Notes: a model not told the origin generated them from the sequence alone. DNA of 64,000 bases from Nocardia stercoris (GCF_003696265.1 NZ_RFFH01000001.1:434001-498000), one strand, 5' to 3'; shown: positions 43,846 to 53,859, numbered from the stretch's first letter. Translations and numbers: made by a program.

Positions 43846-43960
43846 GGGGATCACGCCAAGCAGGGTAACCCTCAGGTGGTTTCGACGCAGGCAGACACGC
43901 GCGGAGCTTTGTCGCCTTTCCGACCGTGTGGGCGGGCGACACGAACGCCGCACTCGATGG

Positions 43961-43966
43961 TTAGGG
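43961..43966 (+). promoter_or_regulatory. -10 box of a probably leaderless gene
   Basis: TAGGGT lies about 6 nt before the ATG of the zincin-like gene (context TTAGGGTCTAGTTATG), and no ribosome-binding site is visible. Confidence 0.4.
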
Positions 43967-43973
43967 TCTAGTT

Positions 43974-44450
43974 ATGACTCGTTCCCGCAGGAGAAGGCCG
44001 CCGACGGCGCGGTCGGTGAGTCGGCGTGGACGCGGTGTGCGCGGCCCGGTGCTGCCGTCGACGGTCCCCGCGTGGCGTACGCGCGGACAGGAGTTCGACC
44101 GGCTGGTCATGGAGGCTTTCGCGCCGCTGGAGAGCCGCTGGTACGACCGCCTCACCAAGCTGGACATCTCGGTCGACGACGTGCCGAGAATGTTCCCGCT
44201 GCACCCGGATTCGGTGACCTGGCCGGACGAGGTGGTGGCCGACGGGCCGGTGCCGCTGTCGCGGCTGATCCCGGTCGGGGTCGACCGGTTCGGTGCCGCG
44301 ACCCGTGCGCAGGTGGTGCTGTTCCGTAAGCCGCTGGAGCTGCGGGCCGGTAATCCCGACGACATGCTGGATCTGCTCCGCGAGATCCTGGTCCAGCAGA
44401 TCGCCACCTATCTGGGTGTGGATCCGGACGTCATAGATCCCGAGGACTGA
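43974..44450 (+). CDS. Zincin-like (metallopeptidase family) protein lacking the HExxH motif
   Basis: A 158-residue protein in the position of Rv3259. An Arg-rich N-terminus (~1-40) is followed by the PF06262-type domain: FDRLVMEAFAPLESRW, LDISVDDVP, PLSRLIPVG, AQVVLFRKPLELRA. Where active relatives have HExxH the sequence reads LREILVQQIATYLGVD, so no zinc site remains. It is therefore probably a structural or regulatory descendant of a minigluzincin. Divergent from DUF3499. Confidence 0.85.
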   Translation: MTRSRRRRPPTARSVSRRGRGVRGPVLPSTVPAWRTRGQEFDRLVMEAFAPLESRWYDRLTKLDISVDDVPRMFPLHPDSVTWPDEVVADGPVPLSRLIPVGVDRFGAATRAQVVLFRKPLELRAGNPDDMLDLLREILVQQIATYLGVDPDVIDPED

Positions 44451-44501
44451 GTCGCAACTCCGCCGTTGTCCGGCTCGGGCGACGCTCGCCGGGCCGGCCG
44501 G

Positions 44502-44534
44502 TGGTGGGACGCGCGAGCGGATGCGCGACCACCA
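44502..44534. terminator. Possible hairpin between convergent genes
   Basis: TGGTGG/CCACCA arms enclose inner GCGC arms between the ends of the zincin-like gene and whiB2. The stem is interrupted, and there is no U-tract. Weak candidate. Confidence 0.3.
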
Positions 44535-44565
44535 GCGGGGCTCCGGTCTGTAGCTGGTGCTGCCG

Positions 44566-45048
44566 TCAGATGATGCCGCGCTTGAGGCGCCGGCGTTCCC
44601 GCTCGGACAGGCCGCCCCAGATACCGAACCGCTCGTCGTTGGCGAGCGCGTACTCCAGGCACTCGTCGCGGACCTCGCAACCCATGCAGATCCGTTTGGC
44701 TTCCCGGGTCGAACCGCCCTTCTCGGGGAAGAACGCCTCCGGGTCGGTCTGTGCGCAGAGCGCGCGTTCCTGCCACTGCTCGGCCTCGAGCGCGCCCGCG
44801 CCGACCGTGCTGAACATACTGTCGAAATCGGTGACCACCAGGGTCAGCCGCGGGGCCTCGGGCTTGCGTTGGGCGCGTGGCCACTGCCCGCCCTGCGGTG
44901 TGGCCGGCCGGCTCACCGTGTCGGGATCGGCAGATCGTGTCTGCTCGTCGATCGTGCTCTCGGTGCAGGCGCGAGGTGCTGCGACTGCGGTGGAATCGGT
45001 GTGCGTCTCGTCGCCTGGAAAGACCGACGGGGCCAGTTGCTCGGCCAT
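44566..45048 (-). CDS. whiB2: WhiB2 iron-sulfur transcription regulator
   Basis: A 160-residue WhiB protein whose C-terminal ~80 residues hold the four cluster cysteines (ALCAQTDPEAFF, then ICMGCEVRDEC), the GIWGG turn and the basic DNA-contacting ERRRLKRGII. WhiB2 is required for septation and division in mycobacteria. The chosen start has GGAGG ~7 nt upstream and gives ~77 residues before the conserved part; mycobacterial WhiB2 is much shorter. A second ATG at 44817 would give an 83-residue protein but has no ribosome-binding site. Its upstream region holds a sigma-A-like promoter and a LexA-box-like palindrome. Confidence 0.93.
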   Translation of the reverse strand: MAEQLAPSVFPGDETHTDSTAVAAPRACTESTIDEQTRSADPDTVSRPATPQGGQWPRAQRKPEAPRLTLVVTDFDSMFSTVGAGALEAEQWQERALCAQTDPEAFFPEKGGSTREAKRICMGCEVRDECLEYALANDERFGIWGGLSERERRRLKRGII

Positions 45049-45167
45049 CGCTCCGCCTCCTCACTGTGTATTAGCGCAGAAGATTTATCCGTCGGAACCG
45101 ATCTGCCCACCCGACGGCCCAACACCGCGACGTAGTCTCGCGGGAATCCCCTAGCTCACCACCCCGT

Positions 45168-45183
45168 CCGAACAGCTGTTCGA
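45168..45183. promoter_or_regulatory. LexA (SOS)-box-like palindrome upstream of whiB2
   Basis: CCGAACAGCTGTTCGA differs from the actinobacterial LexA consensus TCGAAC-N4-GTTCGA only at the first base; the inner 14 bp are a perfect palindrome. It lies 120 bp before the whiB2 ATG and about 50 bp downstream of the predicted transcription start. Confidence 0.55.
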
Positions 45184-45235
45184 ATTGCGGCCTGCGCCTT
45201 GATGTCTCGCGCCGGCCCGGAATGACATGTCTGTG

Positions 45236-45265
45236 ATTAGACACGCCGGTCGCTGCGATGGTCAA
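45236..45265 (-). promoter_or_regulatory. Sigma-A-like promoter of whiB2
   Basis: On the minus strand TTGACC (45265-45260), an 18-bp spacer and TCTAAT (45241-45236) match -35/-10 consensus well. It would give a leader of roughly 180 nt before the whiB2 ATG. Confidence 0.6.
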
Positions 45266-45515
45266 GCCGCCGACACTATTCCGTTACTATCCGCTGCCCT
45301 GTTCGGTTCGGGTCGGTAACAGACAGTAGCAAATGAATAGCAAATACACATCGAATCGGGCTGTGCCGGTGGGGCGGCGCCGTTATCCGAGGTGAAGTGT
45401 GCGTGTCTGGGATGGGGCCGCGGGATTGCTCGGCGGCGATGCCGGGGTGCCGCAACAGCCGTGGGGTACCGGCGTCCCGGAACCGCGACATCGGACCGCT
45501 CTAGGCTGTTCTGCT

Positions 45516-46514
45516 GTGACTGGAGAACGAGACGGCGACGCACCCGGTGCGGGCCGCAAGATCGCGGTACTGGTTGGTGGCGTCGGTGGCGCGCGTTTCC
45601 TGATGGGCGTGCGCGAACTACTGCCCGCCGCCGAGATTTCCGCCGTGGTCAACGTCGGCGACGACGTGTGGATGCACGGTCTGAAGATCTGTCCGGACCT
45701 GGATACCTGCATGTACACACTCGGCGGCGGGATCGATCCCGAGCGCGGCTGGGGGCATCGCGACGAGACGTGGAATGCAAAGGAAGAGCTCGCGAAATAC
45801 GGTGCGCAGCCGGATTGGTTCGGACTCGGCGACCGCGATATCGCGACCCATCTGATCCGCACCGAAATGCTGCGTGCCGGCTACCCGTTGTCGGCGGTCA
45901 CCGCGGCCCTGTGCAACCGGTGGCAGCCCGGTGTGAATCTGCTCCCGGCAACCGATGATCGATGCGAAACACATGTCGTGATCAGCGACCCGGAGAACCC
46001 TGGCGAACGCCGCGCGATTCATTTTCAAGAGTGGTGGGTACGCTATCGCGCGGAGATCGAGACCCATGCATTCGTCACAATCGGTGCGGAACAGGCCAAT
46101 CCAGGGCCTGGTGTGACGGAAATCATAGAGACGGCCGATGTGGTGTTGCTGGCTCCTTCCAATCCCGTCGTGAGCATCGGGGCGATCCTGGCGGTTCCAG
46201 GTATTCGGGGCGCATTGCGCACCGCGCGCGGCAAGGTCATCGGGCTGTCTCCGGTCATCGACGGTAAACCGTTGCGCGGCATGGCCGATGAGTGCCTGTC
46301 GGTTATCGGCGTGGAGACCTCGGCGGCCGCGATCGGTGCCCACTACGGCGCCCGTTCCGGTAACGGACTGCTCGACGGCTGGTTGATCCACGAGACCGAC
46401 ACCGCGGACATCCCGGGCGTCGAAGTCCGAAGTGTCCCACTGCTGATGACCGATCCGGCGGCCACGGCGGCAATGGTCCGTGCGGCTCTCGATCTGGCGG
46501 GGGTGAAAGCATGA
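45516..46514 (+). CDS. fbiA: F420 biosynthesis: 2-phospho-L-lactate/phosphoenolpyruvyl transferase
   Basis: A 332-residue CofD/FbiA protein: [20 protein letters not shown] at the start, [34 protein letters not shown] and [21 protein letters not shown]. It joins the lactyl- or enolpyruvyl-diphosphoguanosine intermediate to Fo, giving F420-0 or dehydro-F420-0. GTG start at 45516. Followed by fbiB with an ATGA overlap, so the two form one unit. Confidence 0.94.
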   Translation: MTGERDGDAPGAGRKIAVLVGGVGGARFLMGVRELLPAAEISAVVNVGDDVWMHGLKICPDLDTCMYTLGGGIDPERGWGHRDETWNAKEELAKYGAQPDWFGLGDRDIATHLIRTEMLRAGYPLSAVTAALCNRWQPGVNLLPATDDRCETHVVISDPENPGERRAIHFQEWWVRYRAEIETHAFVTIGAEQANPGPGVTEIIETADVVLLAPSNPVVSIGAILAVPGIRGALRTARGKVIGLSPVIDGKPLRGMADECLSVIGVETSAAAIGAHYGARSGNGLLDGWLIHETDTADIPGVEVRSVPLLMTDPAATAAMVRAALDLAGVKA

Positions 46515-47860
46515 GTGCCCCAGGCGATCACGCGCCCGGCGGGGAGATCCGCCTGCTCCCGGTGCCGGGTCTGCCGGAGTTCCGGCCCGGTGACGATCTG
46601 GCCGAACACATTGCGGCACAGGCGCCCTGGCTGGCCGACGGCGACATCCTGGTGGTCACCAGCAAGATCGTCGCGAAGGCGGAGGGGCGGGTGGTCGCGG
46701 CGCCGGCCGACCCGCAGGCGCGCGACGACCTGCGCCGGGAACTGGTGCGGGCCGAGGCGGTTCGGGTACTGGCGAGCAAGGGCCGCACCCTGATCACCGA
46801 GAACAAACTGGGCATCGTGCAGGCCGCCTCGGGGATCGACGGCTCGAATGTCGAACCGGGAGAACTGGTCCTGCTGCCGGTCGACCCCGACGCCAGCGCC
46901 CGCGCGCTGCGCGCCGGACTGGCCGAGCGGCTCGGGGTGACGGTGGCGGTGGTGATTACCGACACAATGGGCCGGGCATGGCGAATCGGGCAGACCGACA
47001 CCGCAATCGGCGCCGCCGGCCTGACCGTGGTGCACGACTACGCCGGTGCCGTCGACGGTCAGGGCAACGAATTGCACGTCACCCAGGTCGCGGTCGCCGA
47101 CGAGCTCGCGGCGGCGGCGGATCTGGCGAAGGGCAAGCTCGGTGGCGTTCCGGTGGCGGTGGTGCGCGGCCTCGAACCCGTCGACGACGGTTCGGGCGCA
47201 GCGGATCTGATCCGGCGCGGCGAGGAGGATCTGTTCTGGCTCGGCACCGCCGAGGCCATCGACCGCGGCCGGCGGGAGGCGCTGTTGCTGCGGCGCTCGG
47301 TGCGGCAATTCGCTGATCTCCCAGTCGATCCGGAGCTGATCCGGGCGGCGGTCGGTGACGCGCTCACCGCGCCGGCCCCGCACCACACCCGTCCGGTGCG
47401 GTTCGTCTGGGTGCGGGACCGGGAGCTGCGCGAGCGGCTGCTGGCCGCCATGGCGCAGGTCTGGCGGGACGATCTGACCGCCGACGGCCTGCCCGCCGAC
47501 CGGGTGGAGCGGCGGATCGCGCGCGGCGGGATCCTTTCCGCCGCACCGGAAGTGATCATCCCGTTCTGTGTGCCCGACGGCGCGCACGACTATCCCGACG
47601 CCCGGCGCACCGCGGCCGAGTCGACGATGTTCACCGTGGCGGTCGGCGCGGCGGTACAGGCGCTGCTGGTCGGTCTGGCGGTGCGCGGAGTGGGTTCCTG
47701 CTGGATCGGTTCGACGATCTTCGCGCCGGAGGTCGCTCGTGCGGAACTCGCGTTGGAAGCCGATTGGAGTCCGCTGGGCGCGATCGCGATCGGGTACCCG
47801 CTCGAGGACCTTGCCCCGCGCGCGGCCCGCGATCCGGGTTCCGGGCTGGTGGAGCTGTGA
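46511..47860 (+). CDS. fbiB: F420:gamma-glutamyl ligase/dehydro-F420 reductase
   Basis: A 449-residue fusion. The N-terminal ~245 residues are a CofE ligase ([49 protein letters not shown]) that adds glutamates to F420-0. The C-terminal ~200 residues are an FMN nitroreductase-fold domain ([13 protein letters not shown]) that reduces dehydro-F420-0 and extends the tail. The two-domain form is typical of mycolata. Overlaps fbiA. Confidence 0.94.
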   Translation: MSAPGDHAPGGEIRLLPVPGLPEFRPGDDLAEHIAAQAPWLADGDILVVTSKIVAKAEGRVVAAPADPQARDDLRRELVRAEAVRVLASKGRTLITENKLGIVQAASGIDGSNVEPGELVLLPVDPDASARALRAGLAERLGVTVAVVITDTMGRAWRIGQTDTAIGAAGLTVVHDYAGAVDGQGNELHVTQVAVADELAAAADLAKGKLGGVPVAVVRGLEPVDDGSGAADLIRRGEEDLFWLGTAEAIDRGRREALLLRRSVRQFADLPVDPELIRAAVGDALTAPAPHHTRPVRFVWVRDRELRERLLAAMAQVWRDDLTADGLPADRVERRIARGGILSAAPEVIIPFCVPDGAHDYPDARRTAAESTMFTVAVGAAVQALLVGLAVRGVGSCWIGSTIFAPEVARAELALEADWSPLGAIAIGYPLEDLAPRAARDPGSGLVEL

Positions 47861-47939
47861 GCCGGGTGCGGCGGCACGCCACGACCGCAGCTGAAGTGAT
47901 TGCTTGCGAGGGGAACTCGCGGAACCGCGAGGTGTCGCG

Positions 47940-48458
47940 GTGAGCGCGGAATCGTTGCACGCCTCGGCGACGGAACTGCTCGAATCGTGGGTTCCGCCGA
48001 CCGGTCCGGATCGCTCACTGCGCGAGGCGATGCTGGCCTTCCTGGGTTCGGCGCCGCGCGGCTGCCTGCGCGAGCACGCGCCCGGGCACATCACCGCCTC
48101 GGCGGTGGTCTTCTCGCCCGACGAGAAGGAGGTGCTGCTGACCCTGCATCCGAAGGTCGGGCGCTGGATCCAGCTGGGCGGGCACTGCGAGGAGTCCGAC
48201 GAGACCGTGGTCGCCGCCGCGCTGCGGGAGGCGACCGAGGAGTCCGGGATCCCGGATCTGGTGGTGGTGCCCGGTCTCTACGGCGCCCAGGCGCATCCGA
48301 TCACCTGTTCGCTGGGGCAGCCGACCCGGCACCTGGATCTGTTGTTCAAGATCCACGCGCCGGCCGGCGCGGTGCCGGTGCGCAGCGCCGAATCGACGGA
48401 TCTGTGCTGGTGGCCGGTCGACGGGCTGCCCGTGGACGCGGAGGTGCTGCTGTACTGA
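47940..48458 (+). CDS. NUDIX hydrolase
   Basis: A 172-residue NUDIX protein with the full box GGHCEESDETVVAAALREATEESGI (Gx5Ex7REUxEExGU). ~60 residues precede the catalytic domain. Substrate unknown. It follows fbiB on the same strand by 79 bp, and may be cotranscribed. GTG start at 47940 with a GAGGTG site; 47904 is an in-frame alternative. Confidence 0.9.
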   Translation: MSAESLHASATELLESWVPPTGPDRSLREAMLAFLGSAPRGCLREHAPGHITASAVVFSPDEKEVLLTLHPKVGRWIQLGGHCEESDETVVAAALREATEESGIPDLVVVPGLYGAQAHPITCSLGQPTRHLDLLFKIHAPAGAVPVRSAESTDLCWWPVDGLPVDAEVLLY

Positions 48459-48494
48459 GCCCGTCGGGCCACAACTTTACAAAAGTGGGGTCTT

Positions 48495-48511
48495 TGTCTA
48501 GACGTCTGACA
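48495..48511. promoter_or_regulatory. Operator-like inverted repeat upstream of alkB
   Basis: TGTCTAGACGTCTGACA: the 8-bp core AGACGTCT (48500-48507) is a perfect palindrome and TGTC/GACA arms flank it with a 1-bp offset. It lies ~80 bp before the alkB ATG, where a TetR-type repressor of the alk genes would be expected to bind. Confidence 0.45.
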
Positions 48512-48590
48512 CGGTTGGGGTTATTGTCCAATCAGTGGGGTAATGCGCATCACATAGGTGAAGTGCATCTCAGAACGACGGGAGACGACG

Positions 48591-49817
48591 ATGTCCACCG
48601 AATCCGACGCTGTGGTCGGGCGCACCGAGGCGCCCGCATGGCGGGATCCCAAGCGCTATCTCTGGCTGTGGGGCCTGTTCGCTCCGGCAGGGATGTTCGT
48701 GATCGGACTGCCCGCCATCTGGGGGCTGAACCACCTCGGGCTGCACGCACTCGCGCACGTGCCGTACTGGCTCGGCCCCATCCTGATCTACCTGGTCATC
48801 CCGGCCGCCGACCTGCTCTTCGGCCCGGACGGCAGCAACCCCCCCGACGAGGTGATGGCCTACCTCGAGAACGACAAGTACTACCGGTACCTGACCTACG
48901 CCTACCTGCCCTTCCAGTATGCGACCCTGATCCTGGTCTGCTACCTGATCTCGGCACCGCACATCGGCTGGCTCGGCATCTCCGGCGGGCTGGCGGTGGC
49001 CGACAAGATCGGCCTGGCGCTCACCGTCGGCATGGTCGGCGGCATCGGCATCAACACCGCGCACGAACTCGGGCACAAGAAGGTCGAACTCGAGCGCTGG
49101 CTGTCGCGCATCGCGCTGGCCCAGTCGTGCTACGGCCACTTCTACATCGAGCACAACCGCGGTCACCACGTGCGGGTCGCGACCCCCGAGGACCCGGCCA
49201 GTTCCCGTGTGGGCGAGACCTTCTGGTCGTTCTGGCCGCGGACAGTGTGGGGCAGCCTGAAGTCGGCCTGGCACCTGGAGAAGGTGCGCCTGGCGCGGCA
49301 GAACCGCTCGCCGTGGAGCTACCACAACGACGTGCTGAGCGCATGGGCCATGTCGGTGGTGCTGTTCGGCGCCCTGGTCGCCGGCTTCGGCATCCAGGTG
49401 CTGCCGTATCTGGTGCTGCAGGCCGTGGTCGGTTTCAGCCTGCTCGAAGCGGTCAACTATCTGGAGCACTACGGCCTGCTGCGGCAGCACACGCCATCCG
49501 GGCGGTACGAACGGCCGCTGCCCGAACACAGCTGGAACAGCGACCACATCGTGACCAACATCTTCCTGTACCACCTGCAGCGGCACAGCGACCACCACGC
49601 GTACCCGACGCGCCGCTACCAGACCCTGCGCAGCTGGGACGGCGCGCCCAACCTGCCCAGCGGCTACGCCAGCATGATCATGCTCGCCTACGTCCCGCCG
49701 CTGTGGCGGCGCGTGATGGACAAGCGGGTGCTCGCGCACTACGGCGGCGACATCAGCAAGGCGAATTTGCGGCCGGGCCGTGAGGCGGCGATCATCGAGC
49801 AGTACGGGCGGGCGTGA
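48591..49817 (+). CDS. alkB: Alkane 1-monooxygenase (first copy)
   Basis: A 408-residue integral membrane diiron hydroxylase with about six helices and all histidine boxes: HELGHKK, EHNRGHH, the NYLEHYGLLR signature and LQRHSDHHAYP. It hydroxylates medium-to-long n-alkanes at the terminal carbon, taking electrons through rubredoxin. A GGGAGA site precedes the ATG at 48591. Its stop overlaps the first rubredoxin ATG by one base. Confidence 0.96.
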   Translation: MSTESDAVVGRTEAPAWRDPKRYLWLWGLFAPAGMFVIGLPAIWGLNHLGLHALAHVPYWLGPILIYLVIPAADLLFGPDGSNPPDEVMAYLENDKYYRYLTYAYLPFQYATLILVCYLISAPHIGWLGISGGLAVADKIGLALTVGMVGGIGINTAHELGHKKVELERWLSRIALAQSCYGHFYIEHNRGHHVRVATPEDPASSRVGETFWSFWPRTVWGSLKSAWHLEKVRLARQNRSPWSYHNDVLSAWAMSVVLFGALVAGFGIQVLPYLVLQAVVGFSLLEAVNYLEHYGLLRQHTPSGRYERPLPEHSWNSDHIVTNIFLYHLQRHSDHHAYPTRRYQTLRSWDGAPNLPSGYASMIMLAYVPPLWRRVMDKRVLAHYGGDISKANLRPGREAAIIEQYGRA

Positions 49818-49981
49818 TGAGTTCCTATCGGTGTCCCGTCTGTGAGTACGTCTACGAGGAGTCCAAAGGTGCCCCCAGGGAAGGTTTTCCGGCCGGCACG
49901 GCTTGGAGCGACGTTCCCGACGACTGGTGCTGTCCCGACTGTGGTGTCCGCGAGAAGATCGACTTCGAAGAGGTTTCCTGA
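49817..49981 (+). CDS. rubA: Rubredoxin 1
   Basis: A 54-residue rubredoxin: YRCPVCEYVY and CCPDCGVREKIDF give the four iron-binding cysteines, with the usual GxxAGTAWSDVPDDW middle. Codons follow alkB with a one-base overlap (TGATG). AlkG1-type rubredoxins of this kind often do not themselves reduce AlkB, the second one does. Confidence 0.93.
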   Translation: MSSYRCPVCEYVYEESKGAPREGFPAGTAWSDVPDDWCCPDCGVREKIDFEEVS

Positions 49982-49984
49982 AAC

Positions 49985-50167
49985 ATGAACGACTACAAGC
50001 TCTACCAGTGCATCCAGTGCGGCTTCGAATACGACGAGGCCAAGGGCTGGCCCGAAGACGGCATCGCCCCCGGCACCCGCTGGGACGACATTCCCGACGA
50101 CTGGTCCTGCCCGGACTGCGGCGCGGCGAAGGCCGACTTCTTTATGGTCGAGATCGAACGTTCGTGA
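49985..50167 (+). CDS. rubB: Rubredoxin 2
   Basis: A 60-residue rubredoxin: [21 protein letters not shown] and [15 protein letters not shown]. It is the AlkG2-type electron carrier to AlkB. It begins 3 bp after rubA and its stop overlaps the TetR gene GTG by 4 bp (GTGA). No rubredoxin reductase gene is in this window. Confidence 0.95.
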   Translation: MNDYKLYQCIQCGFEYDEAKGWPEDGIAPGTRWDDIPDDWSCPDCGAAKADFFMVEIERS

Positions 50168-50781
50168 GTCGTCCGCAGTATCAGGAGGTGGCGCGCGAGC
50201 GATTGCGCGCCACCGTTCTGGATGCCATGCGGGAGCTGCTCGTCGAGCAGGACTGGGCCAAGATCACCCTCGGTGATATCGCGGCCCACGCCGGAATCAG
50301 CCGGCAGACGCTGTACAACGAGTTCGGTTCCCGGCAGGGGCTCGCGCGGGCCTACGCGCTGCGCCTCGCCGACCAGCTCGTCGACCATGTAGTGGTCGGC
50401 GTGGCCGAATTCGAGGGCGACGCGCGCGAGGCGTTCCGCGCCGGGCTGTCGAACTTCATCCTGGACATCGCCATCGATCCGCTGGTGCTGTCGCTGATCT
50501 CCGGTGCGCCGAAGATCGATCTGCTCCGCCTGGTGACCCTCGATGCCGGCCCGCTCATCGAGCACGCCTCCGATCGCTTGTCGGCTGCGTTACAGACGAG
50601 CTGGTTGCGCGCCACCGCGGCCGAGGCCGATGTGCTCGCCCATGCGGTGGTCCGAATCGCGGTTAGTTACATCACCGCGCCCGCATCGTTGCATCGCGAC
50701 GCGCCGGAGGAATTGAGTTTGCTGCTCGGACCCTATGTCGAAGTGTCGATGGCGACACGCGGGGCAATCAGTCCGGAATGA
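50164..50781 (+). CDS. TetR-family regulator of the alk genes (AlkU/AlkX type)
   Basis: A 205-residue TetR protein: helix-turn-helix [27 protein letters not shown] in the first ~60 residues and a helical ligand-binding domain. It is the last gene of alkB-rubA-rubB-tetR, overlapping rubB by GTGA, as in mycobacteria and Rhodococcus, where it represses the alk operon and is released by alkane products. The in-frame extension to 49903 runs through the rubredoxins and is rejected. Confidence 0.93.
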   Translation: MSRPQYQEVARERLRATVLDAMRELLVEQDWAKITLGDIAAHAGISRQTLYNEFGSRQGLARAYALRLADQLVDHVVVGVAEFEGDAREAFRAGLSNFILDIAIDPLVLSLISGAPKIDLLRLVTLDAGPLIEHASDRLSAALQTSWLRATAAEADVLAHAVVRIAVSYITAPASLHRDAPEELSLLLGPYVEVSMATRGAISPE

Positions 50782-51067
50782 CCGTGCCGGGGGCTCGCCA
50801 TTTGCGAATCGCCACCGAATGCACGACTATTGGCGCCGATCGGCGTGGCCTCCAAGGAGTCCGGAGTCTCCGTGCGACGATCGACCCGGTGTGGTGGCTA
50901 TTGCTCCGCACACGGTGTTTGCTCAGAGTAAGCCGTGGTTTGGGTCACAAATGGCTAGCTGGAGAACGTCCGGCGCATCTGGATAGCTGCTGGTACCTTT
51001 TGCTCCGAGCTGGAGCCCGGGGCCGAACGCGGATCCGGACATCGGTCAGAAAGGTCGCGAGCGCGCG

Positions 51068-52222
51068 GTGAAGCAGTTGGGTCGAAACAACGGGTCGACG
51101 GTTGAGCGGAAGTACCTGTGGGCGCTGGGGCTGATCGCGCCGGGCTGCTCCATGCTGCCTTCGCAATTGGTGCTATGGACCGGGATGCGCGTCTTCTGGT
51201 GGATCGGCCCGGTCGTCATCCTCGTGATCATCCCGCTCCTGGATTGGATTGTGGGCGAGGACGGTACGAATCCGGCCGACGAGGACTACGAGCGCCTCTC
51301 CAACGACAAGTTCTATCGGGCACTGACTTTCCTGTTCCTGCCGGTGCAGCTGATCGGCTTGATCATCGCCTGCTGGCTGTGGGCGCACCACGAACTGAGC
51401 GTGATCGACAAGATCGGCTTGGCGACCTCGGTCGGCTTGGCGGGCGGGATCGGCATCAACGCCGCGCACGAGCTGGGGCACCGCTCGGAGGAACTGGAGC
51501 GCTGGCTGGCCAAGATCGCACTGGCACAGTCGCTCTACGGCCACTTCTACGTCGAGCACAACCGCGGCCACCACGTGCGGGTCGCGACGCCGGACGACCC
51601 GGCCAGCGCTCGATTGGGCGAGTCGCTGTGGTTCTTCTTCCCGCGCACCGTGATCGGCAGTTTCCGCTCGGCCGTCGAGCTGGAGCGGGATCGCCTGCGG
51701 CGCAAGGGTTCGGGCTGGTGGACCTACCAGAACAGCATGCTGCAGTCGTACGCGGTGTCGGTGGTGCTGATCGGCGGGCTGCTGATCGGCTTCGGCTGGG
51801 CGATCCTGCCCTACCTGCTGCTGCAGGGCGTGCTGAGCATCGCGCTGCTGGAGACGGTGAACTACATCGAGCACTACGGCCTGCTGCGGGCCAAGAAGGC
51901 CAACGGTTCCTGGGCGCGCTGTTCGCCGGCCGACAGCTGGAACTCCGACCGGTTGGTGACCAACGTGTTCCTGTTCCATCTGCAGCGGCACAGCGACCAC
52001 CACGCCAACCCCGGCCGCCGCTACCAGACCCTGCGCACCACCGACGAGTCGCCGCAGCTGCCGGGCGGGTACGCCTCGATGGTCGTGCTGGCCCTGGTGC
52101 CGTGGATCTGGCGTTCGGTGATGGATCCGAAGGTGCTGGCGCACTACGACGGTGACATCACCCGGTGCAATATCTCGCCGCGCAAGCGCGAGCGCATCCT
52201 GGCCGCGTACGCGACCGTCTGA
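51068..52222 (+). CDS. Alkane 1-monooxygenase (second copy)
   Basis: A 384-residue AlkB paralogue with intact boxes: HELGHRS, EHNRGHH, NYIEHYGLLR, LQRHSDHHANP. It is ~25 residues shorter at the N-terminus than the first copy. It has no rubredoxin of its own and lies 286 bp after the TetR gene, so it probably uses rubB. GTG start at 51068 with a distant GAAAGG. The two copies may differ in chain-length range, which the sequence cannot show. Confidence 0.94.
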   Translation: MKQLGRNNGSTVERKYLWALGLIAPGCSMLPSQLVLWTGMRVFWWIGPVVILVIIPLLDWIVGEDGTNPADEDYERLSNDKFYRALTFLFLPVQLIGLIIACWLWAHHELSVIDKIGLATSVGLAGGIGINAAHELGHRSEELERWLAKIALAQSLYGHFYVEHNRGHHVRVATPDDPASARLGESLWFFFPRTVIGSFRSAVELERDRLRRKGSGWWTYQNSMLQSYAVSVVLIGGLLIGFGWAILPYLLLQGVLSIALLETVNYIEHYGLLRAKKANGSWARCSPADSWNSDRLVTNVFLFHLQRHSDHHANPGRRYQTLRTTDESPQLPGGYASMVVLALVPWIWRSVMDPKVLAHYDGDITRCNISPRKRERILAAYATV

Positions 52223-52259
52223 CCTGGGCTTACCCGGGCCGGGCCGCTCGCGCACCGGG

Positions 52260-52278
52260 TTGCGTACCGCGTACGCAA
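52260..52278. promoter_or_regulatory. Perfect palindrome over the sahH promoter
   Basis: TTGCGTAC-CGC-GTACGCAA is an 8-bp perfect inverted repeat with a 3-bp centre. TAGGCT at 52288-52293 is a likely -10 box, so the palindrome covers the -35 region. A dimeric regulator is expected to bind here. Confidence 0.55.
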
Positions 52279-52287
52279 GGAACGCGT

Positions 52288-52320
52288 TAGGCTCTTCTGG
52301 TACCCGCCGACCAGGAGAGG
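52288..52320 (+). promoter_or_regulatory. sahH promoter -10 box and ribosome-binding site
   Basis: TAGGCT (52288-52293) followed ~24 nt later by AGGAGAGG (52313-52320) and then the ATG. There is no sign of a SAH riboswitch in this 101-bp gap. Confidence 0.5.
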
Positions 52321-52323
52321 CAC

Positions 52324-53799
<1,476 letters not shown>

Positions 53800-53815
53800 G
53801 TTACCGAGCACTGTA

Positions 53816-53859
53816 AAACGGCCTCCGTCAGGGCTTTCGAGCCCTGGCGGAGGCCGTTT
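53816..53859. terminator. Strong bidirectional terminator after sahH
   Basis: A 20-bp stem (one G-T pair) with a TTCG tetraloop, from AAACGGCC to GGCCGTTT. It lies 17 bp after the sahH stop and also sits after the 3' end of the convergent secreted-protein gene. Confidence 0.9.

Larger units (their letters stand above)
45049..45515. promoter_or_regulatory. whiB2-fbiA divergent intergenic region
   Basis: 467 bp free of genes. Bases ~45,265-45,370 are relatively AT-rich. It contains the whiB2 promoter and palindrome listed separately. On the fbiA side TAGGCT ends 8 nt before the GTG, a likely -10 box. Short overlapping ORFs here are not supported. Confidence 0.6.

Noticed and set aside
52223..52323. 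SAH riboswitch before sahH
   Set aside because: The leader is ~24 nt after the likely transcription start, too short, and the conserved SAH-aptamer sequences are absent.
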